NCBI GenBank assembly: GCA_943913905.1 | Contig: CALTZZ010000068.1 | Coordinates: 1 to 12,450, forward strand | Source: an uncultured Dermabacteraceae bacterium | GTDB lineage: Bacteria; Actinomycetota; Actinomycetes; Actinomycetales; Dermabacteraceae | Length of the DNA: 12,450 nucleotides | Direction: 5' to 3' | Part shown: positions 6,856 through 12,450 of the stretch, one piece after another | Layout: every line of letters starts with the position of its first letter | How positions within the stretch are numbered: position 1 is the stretch's first letter | Position numbers and translations under genes: made by a program | The notes under the pieces: generated by a model | What the model saw: the letters and a program-made list of their open reading frames with translations, nothing else | The model's database searches: none | Told to the model about the DNA's origin: nothing

Positions 6856-7710
6856 GTGACCGCCGAAGTTGCCCCACTCGTCGCCCTTGCACGAGAGGCC
6901 GCTCATGTTGCTGCCGAATATATCCGCGGGATTGACCGCACCGCAGTAGATCGCGAATATAAGCAAAGCGCCCAAGACATTGTGACGATTCACGACAAGC
7001 GCTCCGAGGAACTCATCCGCGAGGTCCTGGAACGCGGCGCGCCTGATGCCACGATCGTTGGCGAAGAAGGCGGCGTTGCGTCGGGAGACTCGGGCGTTAC
7101 CTTCTACGTGGATCCGATCGATGGCACGTCTAACTTTGTCGCAGGGCTACCGCTATATGCCGTGTCGATTGGTGTCGCGATCAACGAAAACCTGGTTGGC
7201 GGCGTAATCAACGCCCCATCGCTCGGCCAGGAATTTTGGTCTGATGACACCGGTGCTTTTCTGGGAGATCGGAAGCTCGGGCCACACACCACTCATCCCA
7301 CGCGGGACGCGCTCGTGCTTACGAGCTTCCCTGGGTGGAAGGATCTGAGGGAGCATCCTCAGTTCGCTCTCGATTCACTGCAGGATCTCAAATCGTCCGT
7401 GAGTGCCGTGCGCTCGCTCGGTACCGCCGCGCTCGAGCTAGCGTACGTGGCCGCAGGGTGGGCTGATGCAGCAATGCTGTCTCGGATCGCCCCGTGGGAC
7501 GTGGCAGCCGGTTATCACCTCGTGATTCAGGCTGGTGGAACGCTCCGTACGTGGAGCGGACGCCCTGGGGAGACCGCGGAGAACTCTGATGTTCCCCCGC
7601 AGCTGCGGCCCGCGTACGTGGCCTGCACGGGGAAAGACCGAATCGATATTCTTGACACCATTCAACAGGCGATCCACGAGCGTCGCGGCAGGCAAGGAGA
7701 CACCGAATGA
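6856..7710 (+). CDS. Inositol monophosphatase family protein
   Basis: Mg2+-dependent phosphatase of the inositol monophosphatase / fructose-1,6-bisphosphatase superfamily, 284 residues, cytoplasmic. Metal-site motifs are intact: GEEGG (69-73, Glu70), DPIDGTSNF (86-94, Asp86 and Asp89) and APWDVAAG with Asp215. The segment FVAGLPLYAVSIGVAINENL fits the family core, as does VRSLGTAALELAYVAAGWADA. Members hydrolyse inositol phosphate, histidinol phosphate, 3'-phosphoadenosine phosphate or sugar bisphosphates, and sequence inspection cannot choose among these. GTG 6856 is supported by GAAGGAG at 6844-6850, five bases upstream. The stop overlaps the start of the DUF4870 gene (ATGA), so the two are co-translated. 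A 38-nt gap separates it from modC, so it may continue the mod transcript or start its own. Confidence 0.9.
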   Translation: MTAEVAPLVALAREAAHVAAEYIRGIDRTAVDREYKQSAQDIVTIHDKRSEELIREVLERGAPDATIVGEEGGVASGDSGVTFYVDPIDGTSNFVAGLPLYAVSIGVAINENLVGGVINAPSLGQEFWSDDTGAFLGDRKLGPHTTHPTRDALVLTSFPGWKDLREHPQFALDSLQDLKSSVSAVRSLGTAALELAYVAAGWADAAMLSRIAPWDVAAGYHLVIQAGGTLRTWSGRPGETAENSDVPPQLRPAYVACTGKDRIDILDTIQQAIHERRGRQGDTE

Positions 7711-8150
7711 GCCAGCAGCCACTTCCCAACCAACCGAATCCTGCGCCCGCGGGCCCCAACGGTCTCACCAGCGACGAAGTCACATGGGCCGTTGTGTCGC
7801 ACATTTCTGTGCTGATCGCAACGCTGATTTCCGTTGGCACGGTAGGCTGGGCCGTTCCGCTGATCCTGTACCTGGTGCACAAAGACAAGTCGCCGTTCAT
7901 TCGTCAGGCATCTGCCGGTGCTCTTAACTTCGCGATTACGACGTTTATCGCGAACGTCGTGGCGAGCACGCTCTTTTTCATCGGGATTACACTCGGCATC
8001 CTGATCGTCCCGCTCATCTTGTGCGTGCTGGGCGCGCTCATCTGGGCGGCGCTTTTCGTCATCGTGGTCGTGGTCCCGATCCTCGCCACGGTCGCGGCTA
8101 ACCGTGGCGAGGCCTACACCTATCCGATGACGATTCGGTTCTTCCGCTGA
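7707..8150 (+). CDS. DUF4870 domain small membrane protein
   Basis: Small membrane protein of 147 residues matching the DUF4870 family, whose function is unknown. A Pro/Asn/Gln-rich cytoplasmic N-terminus (1-20) precedes TSDEVTWAVVSHISVL and a first helix region (about 28-57). The typical VHKDKSPFIRQASAGALNFAI follows, where family members carry a charged K/D-S-x-F-xxxQ-A motif. Two further helices lie at about 73-95 and 96-125, and the family ending AANRGEAYTYPMTIRFF closes the protein. ATG 7707 has AAGGAGA at 7694-7700 and overlaps the upstream stop. Its 3' end converges on glpK with only 4 nt between stop codons, and a strong hairpin lies inside its last 70 bases. Confidence 0.9.
   Translation: MSQQPLPNQPNPAPAGPNGLTSDEVTWAVVSHISVLIATLISVGTVGWAVPLILYLVHKDKSPFIRQASAGALNFAITTFIANVVASTLFFIGITLGILIVPLILCVLGALIWAALFVIVVVVPILATVAANRGEAYTYPMTIRFFR
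8081..8112 (-). terminator. 12-bp perfect hairpin, probable glp operon terminator inside the DUF4870 gene
   Basis: CCTCGCCACGGT (8081-8092) and ACCGTGGCGAGG (8101-8112) form a perfect 12-bp stem with an 8-nt loop. It lies 43-74 bases beyond the glpK stop on the - strand, a normal position for a terminator. It is also within the coding sequence of the convergent gene, where it encodes part of the conserved LATVAANRGEA. No T-run follows on either strand, so it would be a stem-only type. Confidence 0.5.
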
Positions 8151-8154
8151 ACGA

Positions 8155-9690
8155 TCATTCGAGGGCGGCTTCGACGTCGTCGTCCACCCAGTCATAGGTA
8201 CGTTCCACGGCCTTGCGCCAGAGGCGCAGGTTGCGTTCGCGTACTTCGGCATCCATGTCTGGCTCCCAGCGGGTGTCTTCGCGCCAGTTCTCGACGACGT
8301 CGTCTGTGGAGTCCCAGAAACCGACGGCGAGGCCGGCAGCGTACGCCGCTCCCAGGGCCGTGGTTTCAATGACCTCCGGGCGAATGACTGGCACGCCGAG
8401 GAGATCGGCCTGAAACTGCATCAGAGTTGAATTGACGGTCATGCCACCGTCAACGCGCAATTCGGTGAACGGCACTTCTGCGTCTGCGCGCATGGCGTCG
8501 ATCAGATCAGCGCTTTGGTAGGCCGTGGCTTCGAGCACAGCGCGGGCGATGTGGTGCTTGTTGATGTATCGCGTGAGGCCCACGATGGCGCCTCGTGCGT
8601 CGTCCTTCCAATACGGGGCGAAGAGCCCGGAGAACGCGGGAACAACAAAGCAACCGCCCGAGTTCTCAACCTCGAGGGCGAGCGTTTCGACTTCCTTAGC
8701 ATCTTTGATGAGGCCCAGGTTGTCGCGGATCCACTGCACGAGTGACCCGGTGACCGCGACCGAACCTTCGAGTGCGTACACGGGGGCGTCGTCGCCCAAC
8801 TTGTACGCCACGGTGGTGAGGAGGCCATTGTCGGAGCGAACCGCTTCTTCCCCCGTGTTGATGAGCAGGAAGTTGCCGGTGCCGTACGTGTTCTTGGCCA
8901 TGCCCGGTTCGAAGCATGCTTGGCCGAACGTTGCTGCTTGCTGGTCACCAAGGATTCCTGCGATCGGGGTGTCAATGAGAAGTCCGCGTTTGCGGCCCTT
9001 TCCGTACACCTCGGAGCTCGATCGGATCTCGGGAAGCATGGACATGGGGATCCCCATGTCGGAGCAAATGTCCTCGTTCCAGTCGAGCGTATCGATGTTC
9101 ATGAGGAGCGTGCGCGAGGCGTTCGTGACGTCGGTGATGTGCACGCCGCCGTCTTTCCCGCCGGTCATGTTCCAGATCAGCCACGTATCGATGGTGCCGA
9201 ACAACAGATCACCGGCATCGGCTTTTTCACGCGCCCCGTCAACATTGTCCAGGATCCACTTGGCCTTGGGGCCAGCAAAGTAGGTGGCGAGGGGGAGACC
9301 GGTGAGGTCCTTGTAACGTTCGGGCCCCTCATCGCCAGCGAGGGCGTTGACGATCCGCGACGTTCGCGTGTCTTGCCAGACGATTGCGTTGTAGACGGGT
9401 TGACCCGTGGTCTTGTCCCACACGACGGCCGTTTCGCGCTGGTTGGTGATGCCGACGGCCGCGAGGGAATGCCGGTTGATTTCGGCACCCACGAGCGCCT
9501 GCCCAACGACGTCGCGAACGTTCCGCCAGATTTCGAGGGGATCGTGTTCTACCCATCCGGATTTCGGAAAGATCTGTTCGTGTTCCTTTTGACCGGTGGA
9601 CACGATCGCGCCAGCCTTGTCGAACACGATTGCTCGGCTACTCGTCGTGCCTTGGTCGATGGCCAGAATGTACTGTGGTTCGTCGTTCAT
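8155..9690 (-). CDS. glpK: Glycerol kinase
   Basis: Phosphorylates glycerol with ATP to sn-glycerol 3-phosphate in the cytoplasm. At 511 residues it is a full-length FGGY kinase. The N-terminal nucleotide-binding motif is ILAIDQGTTSSRAIVFD (8-24). Glycerol-contact residues are conserved: NQRET (Arg85, Glu86), Tyr137 in LATYFAGPK, and Asp249 in GDQQAA. Other signatures are YGTGNFLLINTG, GLFAPYWKDDARGAIVGL, and VDGGMTVNSTLMQFQADLL with ETTALGAAYAAGLAVGFW near the end. Between SSEVYG (225-230) and GDQQ there is no YHFYG-type His, the site phosphorylated by HPr in low-GC Gram-positives. ATG 9690 has GGAG at 9697-9700. It is the last gene of the glpD-glpF-glpK operon, 33 nt after glpF. Confidence 0.97.
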   Translation of the reverse strand: MNDEPQYILAIDQGTTSSRAIVFDKAGAIVSTGQKEHEQIFPKSGWVEHDPLEIWRNVRDVVGQALVGAEINRHSLAAVGITNQRETAVVWDKTTGQPVYNAIVWQDTRTSRIVNALAGDEGPERYKDLTGLPLATYFAGPKAKWILDNVDGAREKADAGDLLFGTIDTWLIWNMTGGKDGGVHITDVTNASRTLLMNIDTLDWNEDICSDMGIPMSMLPEIRSSSEVYGKGRKRGLLIDTPIAGILGDQQAATFGQACFEPGMAKNTYGTGNFLLINTGEEAVRSDNGLLTTVAYKLGDDAPVYALEGSVAVTGSLVQWIRDNLGLIKDAKEVETLALEVENSGGCFVVPAFSGLFAPYWKDDARGAIVGLTRYINKHHIARAVLEATAYQSADLIDAMRADAEVPFTELRVDGGMTVNSTLMQFQADLLGVPVIRPEVIETTALGAAYAAGLAVGFWDSTDDVVENWREDTRWEPDMDAEVRERNLRLWRKAVERTYDWVDDDVEAALE

Positions 9691-9723
9691 GACTCACTCC
9701 TGTGGTCGTCGGTAATGATCCGG

Positions 9724-10446
9724 TTAGAGGAAGGTGCCGCTTGCGAAGCCCGCGATGGCCCCGCCGATCAGTGGACCGACGATCGGGACCCAGGCGTACC
9801 CCCAGTTCGAGGTGCCTTTGTGGGGGATGGGAAGCAGCTGATGCGCGATTCGGGGGCCGAGGTCACGGGCGGGGTTGATCGCGTATCCCGTGGGGCCACC
9901 GAGGCTCGCGCCCAGGGACACCACGAGCAGGGCGACGGCCAGGGGGCCCATTTCGTGCGGTGTTTCGCCAAATATCAGGATGACAAGCACGAGGATGAAG
10001 GTCGCAATGATCTCTGTGACTGCGTTCCACAACGGGGAACGGATCGCGCCGTTGGTAGCGAACGTCGCCAGGATCTCGCCCGGCTCCACCGCGGCGTCAT
10101 AGTGCTTTTTGTAAGCGAGCCAGGCGAAGACCGCGCCAATCACACCGCCAACGAGCTGGGCGGCGAGGTAGGCGAAAGTGTTCGGGATGGTTTTCGGGAT
10201 CCCAGGGGCATACTCGGGGGCGTCAGAAACGAGCTTTCCGATGGTGACGGCCGGGTTGATGTGCGCACCAGTCTTGAATGCCACAAACACACCAGCAAAG
10301 ACCGCGAGCCCCCAACCGAAGTGGATCATCAGAGGACCACCACCATGGCCGCCTGTCTTCGGCAGGAACTGGTTGGCGACCACACCAACGCCTAGGACCA
10401 GTAGTACTGCCGTTCCTGCACATTCATAAAGAAAGATCTCTGCCAT
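9724..10446 (-). CDS. glpF: Glycerol uptake facilitator (aquaglyceroporin)
   Basis: MIP-family channel for passive glycerol entry; GlpK then traps the glycerol by phosphorylation. The 240-residue protein has six hydrophobic helices and both pore half-helix motifs: GAHINPAVT (60-68) and YAINPARDLGP (188-198). Asp195 directly after NPAR marks glycerol channels rather than strict water channels. Trp45 in HFGWGLAVF and Arg194 correspond to the selectivity-filter Trp and Arg of E. coli GlpF. A Gly-rich loop (about 32-37, TGGHGGG) follows the first helix. ATG 10446 is preceded by GAGGAGT at 10453-10459. It lies between glpD (55-nt gap) and glpK (33-nt gap) in one operon. Confidence 0.96.
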   Translation of the reverse strand: MAEIFLYECAGTAVLLVLGVGVVANQFLPKTGGHGGGPLMIHFGWGLAVFAGVFVAFKTGAHINPAVTIGKLVSDAPEYAPGIPKTIPNTFAYLAAQLVGGVIGAVFAWLAYKKHYDAAVEPGEILATFATNGAIRSPLWNAVTEIIATFILVLVILIFGETPHEMGPLAVALLVVSLGASLGGPTGYAINPARDLGPRIAHQLLPIPHKGTSNWGYAWVPIVGPLIGGAIAGFASGTFL

Positions 10447-10501
10447 GTGGTGACTCCTCGTTGAGTGGGGGAAATGCGCTTACGCGCGAGAAATATTCCG
10501 C

Positions 10502-12229
10502 TTATCCTTTCGGTACTTCTGAAACTGATTCCATGAGTGCGCTTGCCGCCGAGTCCGTGCTCGTGTCTTCGGCCGCCAAGCAGGCATCAACGAAGGCGCG
10601 GTAGTTGGCAACTTCGGCGTCGATTCGTTCGGGGCCCCATCCAAGTTCTGGGGCCATGAGTTCGGCAACCTCGCGAGCAGCAGCAACGCCGCGATCCTTC
10701 GTCTCGTAATCGAGGCGCATGCGCCGGCGCAGAGCGTCGGCGAGGTAGAGGACTCCTTCGGCTTGAGCGGCGTATACGGCTTCGGCGCGGAGGTATCGCG
10801 GCGACTCCGTCAGTGGTTCTGCAAGATCCGGGCGCTCATCGATCAGCGCGATGATGTCGTCGAGGAGCGTTCCGTAGCGGAACAGCAAACGGTTGCGGCG
10901 CATCTCATCAATGCCATGGTCGCGGGCCCACCTTTCCGCGCGGAGTTTCATTTCCTCGAACCCGGCACCGCCGATCACCGGAATCGCTGTGGTCTTGGAT
11001 TTGGGAGCATGCTCGCTATCGCGCAGTGCGAAGTCAACGACGTCTTCCGCCATGACGCGGTAGGTCGTGTACTTGCCGCCAGCAATCGCCGATAGTCCGG
11101 GCGCTACCTCCATAACGGTGTGTTCGCGCGACACTTTCGTGGAAGCGCCGTCGGCCTTCTTGACCGGCTGCAAGAGGGGGCGGAGACCGGCAAAAGCCCC
11201 GATGACGTCGTCGCGAGTGAGCGGGCGCTTGAGGATCGCGTTGGCATGCTCAAGGACGTAGTCAATATCGGCCCCGGTCGCGACTGGCTTCTCGACGGGC
11301 TCGTGCCACTCGGTGTCGGTCGTGCCAACCAGCCAATATTCGTCCCAGGGAATAACGAATAGCACCGACTTCTCGGTTTGCGTGATGATCCCGGTATCGG
11401 GATCGGCATCGATAGCGCTGCGGGGAACCGTGATATGGATGCCCTTGGAGGCCAGCACCTTGAGGCCGGTACGCGCGCCCGCCACATCTTGCTGCTCCCC
11501 GGTCCACACGCCGCCAGCAAGAATGACGTGCTTCGCGTGGACGTCGTATACGCGTCCCGTCACGAGGTCCGTGATTGTTGCGCCGATGATGCGATCGCCG
11601 TCTTTGAGGTACCGCGTCACTTCCGTGTAGTTCGTGGCTGCCGCCCCCAAATTCGCAGCCGAACGGACGAGCATCGCGACGAAACGAGCATCGTCCATTT
11701 GCGCGTCGTAGTACTCGATGGCGCCCTTGTTCTTCTCTGGGTCCAGGCCGGGGAAGTGTGAGCCGAGCTTGGAGGGGAACAGGTGGCGGTGCATGGGAAC
11801 GGCTCGGTGGCCCACCTGCATGGCGTCGTACAAGGCGATGCCCGAACCGATGAAGCCGCGGTCAAAATGCGTTTTCATGGGAAACACGAAGCTGATCGGG
11901 CGCACCAAGTGAGGAGCCGTCCGTGTGAGCAACAGGTCGCGTTCACGCAACGCCTCCGCAACCAGTGAAAAGTCGAGCATTTGCAGGTACCGCAGGCCGC
12001 CATGCATCAGCTTTGACGAGCGCGAGCTCGTGCCGTGGGCCCAGTCCCCCTTCTCTACGATCGCGACGTCGAGTCCTCGGGTAGCCGCGTCGAAGGCAGC
12101 GCCAGCCCCATTGACTCCGCCTCCTACGATCAACAGATCTAGGGGATGGTCTTTCGTGGCGCTCTCATAGCGGGAAAGTGCGGCAGAGCGAGCCGACGGA
12201 TTGAGTGCTGATCGGTGTGCGGTATTCAC
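10502..12229 (-). CDS. glpD: Aerobic glycerol-3-phosphate dehydrogenase, FAD-dependent
   Basis: Oxidises sn-glycerol 3-phosphate to dihydroxyacetone phosphate at the membrane surface, passing electrons through FAD to quinone. The 575-residue protein has the dinucleotide-binding motif LLIVGGGVNGAGAAFDAATR (32-51) and VAIVEKGDWAHGTSSRSSK (55-73). The family signature SKLMHGGLRYLQ follows at 72-83. Further GlpD segments are LILAGGVWTGEQ-like HVILAGGVWTGEQ, SVLFVIPWDEYWLVGTTDTEW and IAGGKYTTYRVMAEDVVD; the C-terminal DAO domain ends in WGPERIDAEVANYR. GTG 12229 is chosen because TTCCTT (AAGGAA on this strand) at 12236-12241 is a good ribosome site six bases away, and the FAD motif then sits at the usual distance. 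The frame is open further upstream to 12394, but that extension has no homology and would cross the promoter. First gene of the glp operon. Confidence 0.95.
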   Translation of the reverse strand: MNTAHRSALNPSARSAALSRYESATKDHPLDLLIVGGGVNGAGAAFDAATRGLDVAIVEKGDWAHGTSSRSSKLMHGGLRYLQMLDFSLVAEALRERDLLLTRTAPHLVRPISFVFPMKTHFDRGFIGSGIALYDAMQVGHRAVPMHRHLFPSKLGSHFPGLDPEKNKGAIEYYDAQMDDARFVAMLVRSAANLGAAATNYTEVTRYLKDGDRIIGATITDLVTGRVYDVHAKHVILAGGVWTGEQQDVAGARTGLKVLASKGIHITVPRSAIDADPDTGIITQTEKSVLFVIPWDEYWLVGTTDTEWHEPVEKPVATGADIDYVLEHANAILKRPLTRDDVIGAFAGLRPLLQPVKKADGASTKVSREHTVMEVAPGLSAIAGGKYTTYRVMAEDVVDFALRDSEHAPKSKTTAIPVIGGAGFEEMKLRAERWARDHGIDEMRRNRLLFRYGTLLDDIIALIDERPDLAEPLTESPRYLRAEAVYAAQAEGVLYLADALRRRMRLDYETKDRGVAAAREVAELMAPELGWGPERIDAEVANYRAFVDACLAAEDTSTDSAASALMESVSEVPKG

Positions 12230-12274
12230 GTCACGTTCCTTCGCTGCGCGATTGTTATGCGAGTGGGGACACCC

Positions 12275-12304
12275 TAAAAAACGAGGCTGGGTGCTCACCG
12301 TCAA
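12275..12304 (-). promoter_or_regulatory. Candidate glpD operon promoter
   Basis: On the - strand TTGACG (12304-12299) is a good -35. With an 18-bp spacer the -10 would be TTTTTA (12280-12275); a TAGGGT that better fits TANNNT lies four bases further, giving an overlong spacer. The predicted leader is about 40 nt, and an AAGGAA ribosome site precedes the GTG. The -35 is the convincing part. Confidence 0.4.
12290..12299. promoter_or_regulatory. Palindrome in the divergent glpD promoter region
   Basis: GGTGCTCACC is a 4+4 palindrome with a 2-base centre. It lies directly after the proposed glpD -35 and in the -35 zone of the divergent gene at 12325, so one bound repressor could affect both. 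No regulator gene such as a DeoR- or IclR-type glp repressor is present in the window to pair with it. Confidence 0.35.
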
Positions 12305-12312
12305 TCGGACAG

Positions 12313-12325
12313 TAGACTTTCGGCG
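12313..12325 (+). promoter_or_regulatory. Candidate -10 box for a leaderless transcript of the 12325 gene
   Basis: TAGACT (12313-12318) matches TANNNT and ends 6 nt before GTG 12325, exactly the spacing seen upstream of sepX. No ribosome site precedes the GTG. This supports the start chosen for an otherwise unidentified gene. Confidence 0.4.
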
Positions 12326-12450
12326 TGTCCCCGGCGAAGAAACAGAACCCGCGTAGTCGCGGCGCGCAGCTCGCTCGTTCGGCGCGCCATTCATCCGCGA
12401 CGGATAAGACGCGGGACCGGAAGGGAGAGGGGCGTCGGTCGCAGAAACGC
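12325..12450 (+). CDS. Unidentified protein with a basic N-terminus (3' truncated by the window)
   Basis: An open frame starts at GTG 12325 and runs without a stop to the window edge (42 codons). I do not recognise it. The visible N-terminus starts VSPAKKQNPRSRG and is dominated by Arg, Lys, Ser, Gly and Gln with no hydrophobic segment, so it should be disordered and cationic, as in nucleic-acid-binding proteins with basic tails. It is divergent from glpD with 95 nt between start codons and is too short here to assign a family. Reality is supported by the well-spaced -10 box and the absence of stops; against it, stops are rare by chance in a GC-rich stretch of this size. Confidence 0.5.
   Translation, partial: MSPAKKQNPRSRGAQLARSARHSSATDKTRDRKGEGRRSQKR
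12406..12430 (+). repeat. Near-repeat, copy 2
   Basis: AAGACGCGG, then GA, then CCGGAAGGGAGAGG; see the copy at 4920-4943. Both copies lie in the start-proximal, basic-residue-coding part of a gene. Confidence 0.5.

Noticed and set aside
7549..7570. Small inverted repeat (6 bp) inside the phosphatase gene
   Set aside because: Short, within coding sequence and of a size expected by chance.
8920..10395. 491-codon open frame on the + strand opposite glpK and glpF
   Set aside because: It runs antisense across two well-conserved genes and their intergenic gap, has no recognisable domain, and long antisense frames are common in GC-rich codon usage.
12230..12394. N-terminal extension of glpD to an ATG at 12394
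   Set aside because: It adds 55 non-homologous residues, crosses the likely promoter and the start of the divergent gene, and has a worse ribosome site than GTG 12229.
1..12450. CRISPR arrays, insertion sequences, phage or toxin-antitoxin genes, tRNA genes
   Set aside because: Looked for and not seen: no regularly spaced repeats, transposase motifs, or cloverleaf-like sequences; all genes fit a core actinobacterial chromosome.

Overview
This is a gene-dense chromosomal stretch of a fairly high-GC actinobacterium (Actinomycetota; Micrococcales or Actinomycetales seem most likely, genus not resolvable). The clade call rests on three things. A rimJ-type acetyltransferase sits next to a SepX/GlpR-type membrane protein, an order I know from the actinobacterial galU-glp(moeA)-rimJ-Rv0996 neighbourhood. 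GTG starts are frequent. Two genes show -10 boxes placed for leaderless transcripts. No insertion sequence, phage gene, CRISPR array or tRNA/rRNA gene was seen, and no gap between genes exceeds 300 bases (the largest is about 95).

Left part, + strand: the 3' end of a GNAT acetyltransferase (1-494), the SepX/GlpR-like divisome protein (563-1426), a fold-type III PLP enzyme of the amino-acid deaminase / D-threonine aldolase-like type (1461-2672), and a D-arabinono-1,4-lactone oxidase-type flavoprotein (2696-4027). The last two are 23 nt apart and probably form one transcription unit. A complete molybdate ABC transporter follows: lipoprotein ModA, permease ModB and ATPase ModC (4084-6817), joined by GTGA overlaps. 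Then comes a two-gene unit, an inositol-monophosphatase-family enzyme (6856-7710) and a small DUF4870 membrane protein (7707-8150), joined by an ATGA overlap.

Right part, - strand: a glycerol catabolic operon read leftwards, glpD (12229-10502), glpF (10446-9724) and glpK (9690-8155). GlpF admits glycerol, GlpK phosphorylates it, and GlpD oxidises glycerol 3-phosphate to dihydroxyacetone phosphate, passing electrons to the quinone pool. At 12325 a divergent gene with a very basic N-terminus begins and runs out of the window.

Most of the window is ordinary housekeeping and transport. The points most worth a second look are a perfect 12-bp hairpin inside the DUF4870 gene, well placed to terminate the convergent glp operon; the PLP enzyme / lactone oxidase pair, whose joint pathway I cannot name; an inverted repeat just upstream of the probable leaderless sepX start; and a palindrome between the divergent glpD and 12325 promoters. 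I did not find a convincing entirely new multi-gene system.
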